The notes beneath the pieces were generated by a model that saw nothing but the letters and a program-made list of their open reading frames with translations, was not told where the DNA came from and did not search any database. From the NCBI RefSeq assembly GCF_900176395.1, contig NZ_FWXL01000006.1, forward strand, positions 124,001 through 188,000: 64,000 nt of DNA, in the 5' to 3' direction. How positions within the stretch are numbered: position 1 is the first letter of the stretch; every line of letters starts with the position of its first letter. The DNA is from Novosphingobium sp. B1. GTDB taxonomy: Bacteria; Pseudomonadota; Alphaproteobacteria; Sphingomonadales; Sphingomonadaceae. A program made the translations under genes and the position numbers. Of this stretch, positions 1 to 8,940 are shown in pieces.

Positions 1-53
1 ACGCCTTCACGGAACGGACGATGCCGATCGAATAGGCACAGCAATCGGCGCAC
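1..53 (-). CDS. 5' end of a small unknown protein, cut by the window edge
   Basis: A frame on the minus strand enters from the left edge and appears to start with GTG at 53, eight bases after an AAGGGG ribosome site. About 17 residues are visible, beginning VRRLLCLFDRHRPFREG. Alternative starts are GTG at 62, with no spacing from the ribosome site, and ATG at 104, with no ribosome site. The arginine/cysteine-rich N-terminus is not enough to name a family. The gene would be divergent from nadB, with the intervening roughly 235 bases carrying both promoters. Confidence 0.4.
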   Translation of the reverse strand, partial: MRRLLCLFDRHRPFREG

Positions 54-288
54 GGCACTCACCCCCTTGTCCCGTCGTCGTGAATAAGGATTTTTACGTA
101 TCATGCTGCGACTGCGAAGCAAGCGCTCAAGAATGCCTTGCGAGATGAAATTTTTGTAATGTTGACAGCCGGTCTTCGCTTGCGACCGTTACTGTGGTCG
201 TGAACTGCGCACTTGCAGTCCGCCGTTCACGAGTTAGGGCAAGGTCGTGCGCCGCGTGCAAGGGCGCAGAGAGGATTTGGGCGCGCCA

Positions 289-1908
289 ATGGAACAGCCA
301 GAACGACCCGGTGATGTGTCCGCGCAAGTGACGCATGACGTATTGGTAATCGGCTCGGGCGCCGCCGGACTGACTGCAGCGCTTGTGCTTGCCGAGCGTT
401 GCCGGGTGCTGGTGCTTGCCAAAGGCAGCCTGGATGGCGGATCGACGAATTGGGCGCAGGGCGGCATCGCTGCCGTGCTTGATGCGGGCGACACTTTCGA
501 AGACCACATCCGTGACACGATGATCGCCGGCGCAGGCCTTAACCGCCGTGACACGGTAGAGTTCGTGGTAGAGAACGCGCCGCGCGCGATTGCCCGGCTT
601 AGCGAGCTTGGGGTTCCGTTCAATGCCGAAGCCGGCGCGTTGCACCTGACGCGGGAGGGCGGGCACTCGCACCGCCGCATCGTCCACGTCGACGATGCCA
701 CCGGAGCCGCCGTGCAGAAGGCCCTGCTGAAAGCCGCCCGCGAACACCCCAACATTACCTTGCTGCCCGGCCGCACCTGCATCGATCTCATCACCGGCCG
801 TCACGAAGCGGCGCGCTATTCGGGGTCGGGCCGCGTCTGGGGCGTCTACGCTCTCGACGAGGAAACCGGCAAGGTCGAGGCACATGTCGCACGTGCAACG
901 ATCCTCGCGACCGGCGGGGCGGGGCGCGTGTACCAGTTCAGCACCGCACCGCGCGGGGCGACTGGCGATGGCATCGCCATGGCGTGGCGGGCAGGCGCTC
1001 GCGTCTCCAACATGGAGATGATGCAGTTCCACCCGACCTGCCTCTACAATCTCGAGGTCAAGAACTTCCTGATTACCGAGGCCGTGCGGGGCGAGGGCGG
1101 CCACCTGATCAACCCGCGAACCGGCAAGCGGTTCATGGACTTCTATGATGCCGAGCGCATGGAACTTGCGCCGCGCGATGTCGTCGCCCGCGCAATCGAT
1201 GCCGAGATCAAGAAGTTCGGTCTCGATTACGTCCATCTCGATATCAGTCATATGCCTGCAGACTTTGTCCGGGGCCATTTCCCGAACATCTACGAGAAAT
1301 TGCTCGGCCTCGGCATAGACATGACCACCCAGCCGATCCCGGTGGTGCCGGCACAGCATTACACCTGCGGCGGCGTTCTCATCGATCTTGATGGGCGCAC
1401 CGATCTTCCCGGGCTTTATGCGGCGGGCGAATGCACCGAAAGCGGGCTGCACGGTGCCAACCGCCTGGCTTCGAATTCGCTGCTCGAATGCTTCGTGTTC
1501 GGTGAAGCAGCGGCGCGGCACATCCTCGAATGCTGGGACCAGTTCAGCGCACCCCCGGCGATCAGCCCGTGGGACGAAAGCCGCGTCACCGATTCCGACG
1601 AGGAAGTGGTCATCAAGCAGAACTGGACCGAGATCCGCCGCTTCATGTGGAACTATGTCGGGATCGTACGCACCAACAAGCGGCTGGAACGGGCGGCGCA
1701 TCGCATCCAGATGCTGAACGACGAGGTCAACGACTATTACGGCCATTTCCGCGTCACGACCGACCTGATCGAACTGCGCAACCTGTTGCAGAGCGCCGAG
1801 CTGATCGTGCGGTCCGCCCGTGCCCGCCACGAAAGCCGGGGCCTGCACTTCACGCTCGATTACCCGCAGACCGATCCCGTGGCCCGCGACACCTTGTTGG
1901 TGCCCTAG
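289..1908 (+). CDS. nadB: L-aspartate oxidase
   Basis: FAD enzyme that oxidises L-aspartate to iminoaspartate, the first step of de novo NAD synthesis, in the cytoplasm. The 539-residue product has the FAD dinucleotide motif GSGAAG near residue 25, the NWAQGG motif, the HSHRR active-site segment, and a C-terminal FAD segment GLHGANRLASNSLLE. Together these are typical of the succinate dehydrogenase/fumarate reductase flavoprotein superfamily in its NadB branch. I chose ATG at 289, which follows GAGAGGA; an in-frame GTG at 247 would add 14 uncharacteristic residues. No nadA or nadC is next to it, so it appears to be a single gene. Length is normal for the family. Confidence 0.93.
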   Translation: MEQPERPGDVSAQVTHDVLVIGSGAAGLTAALVLAERCRVLVLAKGSLDGGSTNWAQGGIAAVLDAGDTFEDHIRDTMIAGAGLNRRDTVEFVVENAPRAIARLSELGVPFNAEAGALHLTREGGHSHRRIVHVDDATGAAVQKALLKAAREHPNITLLPGRTCIDLITGRHEAARYSGSGRVWGVYALDEETGKVEAHVARATILATGGAGRVYQFSTAPRGATGDGIAMAWRAGARVSNMEMMQFHPTCLYNLEVKNFLITEAVRGEGGHLINPRTGKRFMDFYDAERMELAPRDVVARAIDAEIKKFGLDYVHLDISHMPADFVRGHFPNIYEKLLGLGIDMTTQPIPVVPAQHYTCGGVLIDLDGRTDLPGLYAAGECTESGLHGANRLASNSLLECFVFGEAAARHILECWDQFSAPPAISPWDESRVTDSDEEVVIKQNWTEIRRFMWNYVGIVRTNKRLERAAHRIQMLNDEVNDYYGHFRVTTDLIELRNLLQSAELIVRSARARHESRGLHFTLDYPQTDPVARDTLLVP

Positions 1909-1911
1909 GCC

Positions 1912-2439
1912 TCAGGCGGCTTCCGCTTCTACGAACTCCGGGTAGAAAACCGGCGCGCGTGTCGACCAGCCCTGCGCTGTTGCAGCGGCTTCGCTGATCG
2001 ACTGCAGCAGCGCGCGGCGGCGGTCGGGGCGGATCAGCGGCAGCGCGGCTGCACCACAGAACGCCCCCGGAAGCCACGGGCGCGCCTCGGCGCCAAGCAG
2101 GCGTTCGTAAAGGAATCTGTAGGCGGAAAAGCCGGTCAGACGGTCCTGCGCCAGATCGAAGGCCGTGAGGCGTACGAGCGAGCCCATGAACGGTTCGAGA
2201 GAGTCCAGGCCTTCCACGTGCGGCAGGAACTGGCGGAGCAGCGGCAGTTCTCGATAGAGCTCAACCTGCTGACGGATGGCGATGACCTCGCCAGACCCGC
2301 GAGCCCAGCGTTGTTCGGGATCGCCGCGCCCGAGCGCAATGTCGAGACTGCGCCGGATGTAGCGCTGTTCGCACGCGGCAAAGCTCGCAAATTCCCGCAA
2401 TTCTGAAATCGTCATGCCGCTTGAATCAAACCGCGCCAT
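1912..2439 (-). CDS. Protein of unknown function (175 aa)
   Basis: I do not recognise a family. The product has no signal peptide or membrane segment and reads as a soluble, mostly helical protein rich in Leu, Arg and Ala. ATG at 2439 is preceded by a strong GGAGG eight bases upstream, which supports real translation. It converges on nadB with only three bases between the two stop codons, so neither gene has room for its own terminator. Confidence 0.7.
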   Translation of the reverse strand: MARFDSSGMTISELREFASFAACEQRYIRRSLDIALGRGDPEQRWARGSGEVIAIRQQVELYRELPLLRQFLPHVEGLDSLEPFMGSLVRLTAFDLAQDRLTGFSAYRFLYERLLGAEARPWLPGAFCGAAALPLIRPDRRRALLQSISEAAATAQGWSTRAPVFYPEFVEAEAA

Positions 2440-2537
2440 GGTCCCGCCCTCCGGCAGCGGGCGGAGAATCGGCCCGGTGCAACATCGCGAAGGTCGCAGA
2501 TCGTGGTTAATTCAAGGTAAGCATGTCGGATGCAGAA

Positions 2538-2558
2538 GGCTGCGGGTGAACCGCAGCC
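2538..2558 (-). terminator. Terminator-like hairpin after the TauE/SafE gene
   Basis: Perfect 8-bp inverted repeat (GGCTGCGG / CCGCAGCC) around a five-base loop, starting 12 bases past the stop of the minus-strand exporter gene. The following T-tract is weak (TTCTG), so termination efficiency is uncertain. Confidence 0.45.
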
Positions 2559-2570
2559 CTGGCGTAAGGA

Positions 2571-3338
2571 TCAGGAAAAGGCCTTGTAGGCGCCATACAG
2601 ACTGGTCAGCGTCAGCACGATGCCGACAAGGATCAGCATGGTCTTCGCCGGGATGTGCTTTGCCGCCCAAGCGCCGAACGGTGCCGCCGCAATGCCGCCG
2701 ATAAGAAAGCCAAGCGTGGCCCCGGCAACGTCTGCAAATCCGAGCTTCCAGACGAAGGCTGCCGAAACGGTCAGCGTGAGGAAGAACTCGACGGTGTTGA
2801 CCGTGCCGACAACCTTGCGCGGATCGGCTCCCTGGATCAGCAGATTGGAAGTTACAACCGGCCCCCAACCCCCGCCGCCCACAGCGTCGAGGAATCCACC
2901 GACCAGGCCGAGCGGCGCAACCCAGTTGGCCTCCTTGAACTTCGGCGGATAGAAGATCCCGCGGATGAGGAGATAGACGCCGATCGCAGAAAGATACAGC
3001 AGCACCCATGGCTTTACCAGCGAGGCATCGAGCGACGACAGCACGTATGCGCCAAGAATGCCGCCTGCCATGCCCGGTAACAGCAGTCGGAAGAACAGCT
3101 TCTTGTCGACATTGCCGTGGATCAGGTGGCTGATTCCTGAAGTCGCGGTGGTGAAGCATTCGACAATGTGAACCCGCTGCGAGGCCAGCGCGGGCGGAAT
3201 CCCCAGCACGCCGACCATGAGCGTGTTGGAGATGACGCCGAACGCCATGCCGAGTGCACCATCCACCATCTGCGCGGCGAAGCCGACAGCGATGAACGGG
3301 AGCAGCGCTGTGAAATCGATGCCTGCAATGAAGTTCAT
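2571..3338 (-). CDS. TauE/SafE family membrane exporter
   Basis: A 255-residue, very hydrophobic protein with about seven predicted transmembrane helices. It carries the paired glycine-rich repeats typical of the TauE/SafE (former DUF81) family: an N-terminal segment with AAQMVDGALGMAFG and a second near residue 150 with GGFLDAVGGGGWGP. Members move sulfite, sulfoacetate or other small anions across the inner membrane; the substrate here cannot be read from sequence. The start at 3338 (MNFIAG) follows AGGGGA eight bases upstream. A longer frame to 3395 adds a charged stretch atypical of the family. No sulfur-metabolism gene is adjacent. Confidence 0.85.
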   Translation of the reverse strand: MNFIAGIDFTALLPFIAVGFAAQMVDGALGMAFGVISNTLMVGVLGIPPALASQRVHIVECFTTATSGISHLIHGNVDKKLFFRLLLPGMAGGILGAYVLSSLDASLVKPWVLLYLSAIGVYLLIRGIFYPPKFKEANWVAPLGLVGGFLDAVGGGGWGPVVTSNLLIQGADPRKVVGTVNTVEFFLTLTVSAAFVWKLGFADVAGATLGFLIGGIAAAPFGAWAAKHIPAKTMLILVGIVLTLTSLYGAYKAFS

Positions 3339-3463
3339 GCGAATCGATCCCCTGTTATCGCCGCGAACGTTTCGCCGCTGGCTAGCGCAAATCAAGCTCT
3401 ACAAAAATGGTAGAAATATTGCCTTGCCGCAAAGGGAGGGTTTGCTGCGACCGAATGCAATGT

Positions 3464-4426
3464 TCAGGGACGCTCAACCACTATCGCGTCCCGGCGTTTC
3501 TCGGGCCGGATATAGATGGAAGAGAGCTGCGGTATCGCAGCTTTCAGGCTCGCCTCGATCTCCTCAATCACCGTTTCTGCCCGACCCATGGCAAGATCAT
3601 CCTCGAAATCGGCGCTGATCGCCACGAACACCGCATCGGGGGCGGTATGGATCGTGCGGATGTGGTTGACCGAAGTGATCTCGGCCCGGCTGTCGAGCAC
3701 CTTGCTCACCGTCTCGACCAGTGACGGATCGGCACTCTCACCGATCAGCAGGCCCTTTGCTTCGCGGGCCAGCAATACGGCAACTCCGGCCAGGATGACG
3801 CCGATTACCACCGAGGCCATGCCATCGATTCGGGGATCATTGAATTGCTGGCTGGCCCAGACGCCTGCTCCGGCGATGATCAGCCCTGCAAGAGCTGCGC
3901 TGTCTTCGAACAGCACGACGAAGGAGGCGGGGTCTTTCGAGCGTCGCAAGGCCTTCCACCACCCCATGTCGCCACGCGCGCCATTGAACTCCTTGACGGC
4001 CAGCGTCCACGAACCGCCTTCGAGCAGGATCGCCACGCCCAGCACGATATAATTGAGCAGGGGGTCGCGCAGCGGCTCCGGCTCCTGGATATGGACGATG
4101 CCTTCATAGATCGAAACGCCTGCACCCAGCGCAAAGATCAGGATCGCGACGTTGAACGCCCAGAAATAGAGTTCGCGGCCATAGCCGAACGGATGAAGGC
4201 GATCGGGCGGTCGCTTGGCCCGCGATTTGCCATAAAGCAGCAGTAACTGGTTGCCTGAGTCGACAAGCGAATGCACGCCCTCGGTCAGCATCGCCGATGA
4301 GCCGCTGATCGCCGCAGCCACGAACTTGGCGATGGCGATACCGACATTGGCTGCCAGCGCGCCGTACAGCACGATGTTCGCCTTGAAGTGTGCACCCGCT
4401 CCGGGTGCTGCCTGGGCCGCGCTCAT
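3464..4426 (-). CDS. Cation diffusion facilitator (CDF) family transporter
   Basis: A 320-residue inner-membrane protein with six predicted helices and a soluble C-terminal domain from about residue 210, the standard CDF layout. Helix 2 carries the metal-site HxxxD motif (HSLVD, about residue 52) and helix 5 a matching Asp in FEDSAAL. CDF proteins export divalent metals such as Zn, Fe, Co, Cd or Mn in exchange for protons; which metal cannot be decided. Its start lies three bases after the stop of the upstream glucose dehydrogenase gene on the same strand, so the two are probably co-transcribed. This is an unusual partner for gcd. Confidence 0.88.
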   Translation of the reverse strand: MSAAQAAPGAGAHFKANIVLYGALAANVGIAIAKFVAAAISGSSAMLTEGVHSLVDSGNQLLLLYGKSRAKRPPDRLHPFGYGRELYFWAFNVAILIFALGAGVSIYEGIVHIQEPEPLRDPLLNYIVLGVAILLEGGSWTLAVKEFNGARGDMGWWKALRRSKDPASFVVLFEDSAALAGLIIAGAGVWASQQFNDPRIDGMASVVIGVILAGVAVLLAREAKGLLIGESADPSLVETVSKVLDSRAEITSVNHIRTIHTAPDAVFVAISADFEDDLAMGRAETVIEEIEASLKAAIPQLSSIYIRPEKRRDAIVVERP

Positions 4427-4429
4427 CGG

Positions 4430-6856
4430 TCAGCGTGGCAAGGCATAGGCAATGACCTGATCACCGATCGGGGTCTCCATGAAATGATGGCCACCCGGCG
4501 CAATCACCAGATACTGTCGGTCGTTTACGGAATATGTCATCGGCGTGGCCTGTCCGCCAGCCGGCAGCACATCCGACCACAGCGTCTCACCAGTCCTGAG
4601 ATCGATGGCACGGATCAGGTTGTCGGTCGCCGCCGCGATGAAAACCACGCCGCCGGCCGTCACCACCGCGCCGCCATTGTTGGGCGTGCCGATCTCGAAC
4701 GGCAGCATCGAAGGGATTCCGAACGGACCGTTCGTGCGGGCTTGGCCGAACGGGCGGTCCCAGATGGTCTTGCCTGTCTCCATGTCGATCGCGCGGATGC
4801 CTCCATAGGGCGGCCGCTTGCACAGCATGCCGGTGAAGGGCATCCGCCAGCCGGCGTTGACATCGATAGCGTAAGGCGTGTGTGCCTGCGGATCGCCCGC
4901 ACCCTCGGCTCCGCCGATGCGTCCGCGTGCCTGGTTGCGCGGTGCCCAGCCAAGCTCGTTCGCCTTTTCGCGCGGCACCAGGCGCACATAGTTGGGCATG
5001 TCGTTATAGTTCGCCACGATCACGCCGCGCTGCGGATCGACGGCAACGCCGCCCCAGTCTGTCCCGCCGTTGTAGCCGGGATACTGGATCGAGCGCTGCA
5101 TGCTTTCGGGCGGGGTGAAGAAGCCCTTGTAGCTCGCCTGACGGAACTGGATGCGGCAGATCATCTGGTCGATCGGCGACATGCCCCACATGTCGCTTTC
5201 CATGAGTGCGGGCTTGCGCAGGGTGTGCCACAGCGACACCATCTGCGTCGGCGCGCGCTCGGCCGGCTCGACGCCGCCTGCGGGCGCGCGGATCGTGCCG
5301 ACTGGCGTCAATGGCTGGCCGGTGCGCCTGTCGAGCACGTAGATGTCGCCCTGCTTGGAAGGCAGGACCAATGCAGGCGTGCCCTTGTAGTCGACGAGCG
5401 TGGCCTGCGCTCCGAAGTCATAGTCCCACACATCCTTGCGTACTGCCTGGAAGTGCCACCGCGGCTTGCCGGTCTCTACGTCGAGCGCCACGAGCGACGT
5501 CGCGAATTCGTTCTCCTGCGGACGGCGCAAGCCAGAGAAGTAGTCGGCGGCGGCATTGCCCATCGGCAGATAGACAAGGCCCAGCGCCTCGTCGCCCGAA
5601 GCGATCGTCCACATGTTGGGCGTGCCCCTTGCCCAGGTCTGCCCGGTTGGAGGGTAGCCGTTCCAGTCAGGGTGCATCATGTCCCAGGCCCAGCGCAGCT
5701 TTCCGGTCGTGGCATCGTAGCCGCGAATGACTCCCGAGGGAGCCCAGCGGTCTTGCCCGTCCAGAACCTGGTGACCCGTCACGACAACCCCGCGCACGAT
5801 GGTCGGCGGCGAATTGATCGAAACGTATCCGGGCGGGGTATCGCCCATGCCGATCTTGGTATCGACTTCGCCGTTGGTGCCGAAATCTTTGCAACGCTCG
5901 CCGGTCTGCGCATCGATGGCGAACAGGCGGGCATCGAGCGTGCCCAGGATGATCCGTGCCGCGCAGGTCCCGGTCGCCCCCGGTACGGCATAATAGCTCA
6001 CCCCGCGGCAGGCAGCGGTATATGGGATCGCGCTGTCCGGCATGCGCGGGTCGAAGCGCCAGCGATCCTTGCCCGTGGCGGGATCGAGCGACAGGACCAT
6101 GTTCTTCGGTGTGCAGACGTAGAGATTGTTGCCGATCTTGAGCGGGGTATTCTCACCACCATAGGTCTTGGCGATCTGCGGCGAGGAAGGGACGTCACCT
6201 GTGTGCGTCAGCCACACACGCTTGAGCGATCCGACGTTCTCGGGCGTGATCTGCGCAAGGGGCGAAAAGCGACGTGCGCTGTAGGACCCACCATAGGCCG
6301 GCCAGTCATCACCCGGGGTCTGGAGCGCCGGGTCGCCCATGTTGCCCAGTGTCGCGGGAAGTTCCGAGAGCGGCCTTGGTGACGTTATCTGGGCAAAGGC
6401 AAATGCGGTGCCGGCCAGCGCCACGGTCGCCAGTGCAGAGCCTGCCAGAGCATTGCGCCAGCGATGGCGACGAACAGACATCGTCGGCATGACCAGAAAC
6501 GTCGCGATCAGGAGCACGAATGGAGCGAATACGCGCGGCACCAGCGCCCAGTTGTCGATGCCGGCTTCGCCCAGCGCCCAGATCACCGTGCCAGCGAAGA
6601 TCAGGATGTAGAGCCAGCCGCCGATCCGGCGCCGCTGCATCAGCAGCAAGCCCGATGCGATCATCGCAACGCCGGTCACCACGTAGTAGGGGGAGCCACC
6701 GATCCCGGCGAGCCATGCTCCTCCCACAGTTAGGACCAGCCCGATCAGTGCGATGACAAGGCCCAGCAGGAACGGCGCAAAGGGTCTGCGCTTTCTGACA
6801 AACTCGTTCCGCTCAACCGCTGTGTCGACCACTTCTGCCTTGGCAGGGGTATCCAT
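4430..6856 (-). CDS. gcd: Membrane-bound PQQ-dependent dehydrogenase, glucose/quinate/shikimate type
   Basis: Oxidises aldoses (or quinate/shikimate) at the periplasmic face with PQQ as cofactor and passes electrons to ubiquinone. The 808-residue length is that of the membrane-bound glucose dehydrogenase family. About four to five hydrophobic helices fill the first 150 residues, followed by a PQQ beta-propeller with repeated WxxD/G-type sheets and the segments WPAYGGSYSARRFSPL and WDYDFGAQ. AAGGAG lies eight bases before the ATG. No pqq biosynthesis gene is in the window, so PQQ must be made elsewhere or taken up. An ACGG-CAATA-CCGT inverted repeat at 6880-6892 in the short upstream gap is a possible operator. 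Substrate choice within the family is not certain. Confidence 0.87.
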   Translation of the reverse strand: MDTPAKAEVVDTAVERNEFVRKRRPFAPFLLGLVIALIGLVLTVGGAWLAGIGGSPYYVVTGVAMIASGLLLMQRRRIGGWLYILIFAGTVIWALGEAGIDNWALVPRVFAPFVLLIATFLVMPTMSVRRHRWRNALAGSALATVALAGTAFAFAQITSPRPLSELPATLGNMGDPALQTPGDDWPAYGGSYSARRFSPLAQITPENVGSLKRVWLTHTGDVPSSPQIAKTYGGENTPLKIGNNLYVCTPKNMVLSLDPATGKDRWRFDPRMPDSAIPYTAACRGVSYYAVPGATGTCAARIILGTLDARLFAIDAQTGERCKDFGTNGEVDTKIGMGDTPPGYVSINSPPTIVRGVVVTGHQVLDGQDRWAPSGVIRGYDATTGKLRWAWDMMHPDWNGYPPTGQTWARGTPNMWTIASGDEALGLVYLPMGNAAADYFSGLRRPQENEFATSLVALDVETGKPRWHFQAVRKDVWDYDFGAQATLVDYKGTPALVLPSKQGDIYVLDRRTGQPLTPVGTIRAPAGGVEPAERAPTQMVSLWHTLRKPALMESDMWGMSPIDQMICRIQFRQASYKGFFTPPESMQRSIQYPGYNGGTDWGGVAVDPQRGVIVANYNDMPNYVRLVPREKANELGWAPRNQARGRIGGAEGAGDPQAHTPYAIDVNAGWRMPFTGMLCKRPPYGGIRAIDMETGKTIWDRPFGQARTNGPFGIPSMLPFEIGTPNNGGAVVTAGGVVFIAAATDNLIRAIDLRTGETLWSDVLPAGGQATPMTYSVNDRQYLVIAPGGHHFMETPIGDQVIAYALPR

Positions 6857-6948
6857 GGTCGCGCTCCTTCGGGTCGATTACGGCAATACCGTTCAACCGG
6901 GCGAAGCGCGCATGCGTTCCCCAATAGGCGGAAATAAGCTGGAAACAA

Positions 6949-7665
6949 TCAGCGCCGGCGGTAGCGGAAGTACCACACCTCGTGTCCGTAGACCGTGCGT
7001 GCCTTGTGTTCGTAACGCGTCTCGGGCCAGCCGCCGGGGCGGTTCTGGAAGTCGCTGGCCTCGCTCGCCAGCCATTCGAACTGGTGCTTGTGCCGGCGCA
7101 TGACCATCAGCGCGTGGCGCAAATAGACGGCATGATCGGTGCCGAAGCGGAACTCGCCGCCGGGCCGCAGCTTGGCCGCGAACATGTCGAGTGGACCATC
7201 GTTCATCATGCGCCGCTTGGCATGGCGCGCCTTGGGCCAGGGATCGGGATGCAGCAGATAGAGGAACGACAGCGCGCCATCGGGAATGCGGCGCAACACT
7301 TCGAGTGCATCACCATGATGGATGCGCACGTTGGGAATGGGGGGATGCGCCCCATTATCGCCGGAAACATGCGTGAGCGCCTGTGCCACGCCGTTGAGGA
7401 AGGGCTCTGCGCCGATGAAGCCGTGGTCGGGCAGCATGTCGGCCCGATAGGCCATGTGCTCGCCGCCGCCGAAGCCGATCTCGAAGTGGAGCGGACGCGG
7501 CTCGCCGAACAGCACCTCGGCCGTGATCGGCCCTTCGGCCGGCATGGCGATCTGCGGCAGCAGTTCATCGACCAGCGCCTGCTGGCCCTGCCGCAGGGGC
7601 TTGCCCTTCGCGCGGCCGTAGAGGCGGTTGATCGTCGTCGGATCGCCGGGTTTGTAGGCTGTCAT
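6949..7665 (-). CDS. trmB: tRNA (guanine-N7-)-methyltransferase
   Basis: Makes m7G46 in the variable loop of tRNAs using S-adenosylmethionine. The 238-residue product has the SAM-binding FEIGFGGGEH motif (about residue 60), the LLHPDPWPKARH segment and the C-terminal GTDHAVY region, all characteristic of TrmB. In many alphaproteobacteria this gene follows metK; here metK lies about 28 kb away with a lysozyme gene beside it. It is divergent from the LuxR-type gene, sharing a 112-base region with two palindromes. Confidence 0.93.
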   Translation of the reverse strand: MTAYKPGDPTTINRLYGRAKGKPLRQGQQALVDELLPQIAMPAEGPITAEVLFGEPRPLHFEIGFGGGEHMAYRADMLPDHGFIGAEPFLNGVAQALTHVSGDNGAHPPIPNVRIHHGDALEVLRRIPDGALSFLYLLHPDPWPKARHAKRRMMNDGPLDMFAAKLRPGGEFRFGTDHAVYLRHALMVMRRHKHQFEWLASEASDFQNRPGGWPETRYEHKARTVYGHEVWYFRYRRR

Positions 7666-7696
7666 GGCGGCGGCATTTGGCAGGCAGGCCTGCAGG

Positions 7697-7726
7697 GGTC
7701 AATATGACCGGCACGTCTTGGCCAAG
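7697..7726. promoter_or_regulatory. Two palindromes between divergent trmB and a LuxR-type gene
   Basis: GGTCA-ATA-TGACC at 7697-7709 is a perfect 13-base palindrome, and CTTGGCCAAG at 7717-7726 is a perfect 10-base palindrome. Both lie in the 112-base divergent intergenic region and have operator-like symmetry. The neighbouring membrane-tethered HTH protein is the obvious candidate to bind them. This is inferred from position only. Confidence 0.4.
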
Positions 7727-7777
7727 TACAAGAAAATTGGTTGGACGGTGCAGGGCGGCTGTGGTGATCAGGTCGGC

Positions 7778-8593
7778 ATGCCTGCCACCGATCCTGCGCC
7801 CCCGATCATAGCGGACTTGACCGACAAGGAACTCGAAGTCCTGAGAATGCTCACGGCGGGACACACGATCAAGTCGATTGCGGCAACTCTGGGCCGGTCC
7901 GAGGCGTCGATCAACGAACGTTTGCGCGATGCCCGTCGCAAGACCGGCATCGGCAGCAGCCGCGAACTGGCTCGCCTGGTAGCGGGACAGGAAAACTGGC
8001 CCAGAAAAACTGATCTTTCCCCAGTCGAGCAGACCGGCGACGCCGAGGGGCAGCCCGCTGCGGCGGTGCGTCACTGGCAGAAAGGAAAGATCGCCATGTT
8101 AGCCCTGATACCTCTTGCAGCCGGACTCCTCTTCACAGCGTCAGCGACGCAGCAGCCAGCCCCGGCCCCAGCGCAGGCCTCCATCGCGCACGCGTCACCG
8201 CTGATCGGCAAATGGTCGCTTGATACTACGCGCATTCCTGAAGAAGAGCGCCCGCGCAGTGTAACCATCGCGTTCAGTCACGGCACCGGCAAGACTTGGA
8301 ACACACGCGTGGACATCGTCGCGCCTGACGGCAGCGAGATGACCGCAACCTCGACAGCGGCGCTCGATGGCAGTGCCGTACCGATCGCTGGCAACATCCC
8401 GATCTTCGATTCCGTCTCGCTGCGCCAACCTTCGCCGAACACCCTGGTGATGACGCTGGGCAAGGGCGGCGAACAGGTCGCAACGCGCGTCTACACCGTG
8501 GCGAAGGACGGCAGGTCGATGATCGAAACGATTGTCTGGGCCGACAAGACCTTGCCTAAGATGGAAACGACCTACTTCAGCCGGGTCGGATAA
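7778..8593 (+). CDS. Membrane-tethered LuxR-type HTH regulator with periplasmic lipocalin-like domain
   Basis: A 271-residue product in three parts. Residues about 11-68 form a LuxR/GerE helix-turn-helix (LTDKELEVLRMLTAG, then a recognition helix around SEASINERLRDARRK). Residues about 104-124 form one hydrophobic helix. The rest would be periplasmic and resembles the small lipocalin-like 'GKWSLD...' beta domains seen in exported sphingomonad proteins. The topology resembles ToxR/CadC-type one-component regulators but with a different DNA-binding fold. ATG at 7778 is chosen because the helix-turn-helix starts soon after it; the 38 residues upstream in the same frame overlap the trmB promoter side. 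Its target genes are unknown. Confidence 0.7.
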   Translation: MPATDPAPPIIADLTDKELEVLRMLTAGHTIKSIAATLGRSEASINERLRDARRKTGIGSSRELARLVAGQENWPRKTDLSPVEQTGDAEGQPAAAVRHWQKGKIAMLALIPLAAGLLFTASATQQPAPAPAQASIAHASPLIGKWSLDTTRIPEEERPRSVTIAFSHGTGKTWNTRVDIVAPDGSEMTATSTAALDGSAVPIAGNIPIFDSVSLRQPSPNTLVMTLGKGGEQVATRVYTVAKDGRSMIETIVWADKTLPKMETTYFSRVG

Positions 8594-8610
8594 GCACCTG
8601 CCGGGTGGGG

Positions 8611-8940
8611 TCAGGCCTTCTCGAGCTTTTTGTGCTTCGATTCCACCCAGGTCCTGGCCGCATCACCACCCCACAACAACCATGCAATGAAGCCGGCCGA
8701 CGGATCGCTGTCACTGTTCCAGCGATCCCCTGCAGCCTTCCTGTCGACTTCATGGCGCGCGAAATAGCTGTACATCGACTTCACGTCGCTTTCCGATAGC
8801 GGCTTGCCCTCGGATAGCTGGTGGGCCCTTGCCACGCCTACTTCGGTGCCGCCGCGGTTGAAGTTGTCGCGCAGCCGTAACCCCCGTCTGGCAGCCGAGG
8901 CCATGCGCTGCGTCGGCTTGAAGGTCTGCTTGTCAGTCAC
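8611..8940 (-). CDS. Small conserved-looking protein of unknown function, coupled to a DUF2945 protein
   Basis: A 109-residue soluble protein, starting GTG at 8940, with segments KPTQRMASAARRGLRLRDN, a YSYFARHEVD stretch and SAGFIAWLLWGGD near the C-terminus. Similar proteins are found beside DUF2945 (TUDOR-like) genes, but I cannot assign a function. The GTG start overlaps the stop of the upstream DUF2945 gene by eight bases (GTGACTGA), a strong sign of translational coupling. Confidence 0.7.
   Translation of the reverse strand: MTDKQTFKPTQRMASAARRGLRLRDNFNRGGTEVGVARAHQLSEGKPLSESDVKSMYSYFARHEVDRKAAGDRWNSDSDPSAGFIAWLLWGGDAARTWVESKHKKLEKA

Noticed and set aside
162..191. TTGACA at 162-167 as a nadB promoter
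   Set aside because: At 16-20 base spacing the sequence downstream gives no acceptable -10 element, so I did not list it as a promoter.
127..1848. 573-codon open frame on the minus strand opposite nadB
   Set aside because: It is the antisense shadow of nadB in high-GC DNA; no known motif, and nadB has full catalytic landmarks.
4388..6382. 664-codon open frame on the plus strand opposite the glucose dehydrogenase gene
   Set aside because: Antisense shadow with His/Arg-rich unlikely composition and no ribosome site or domain.
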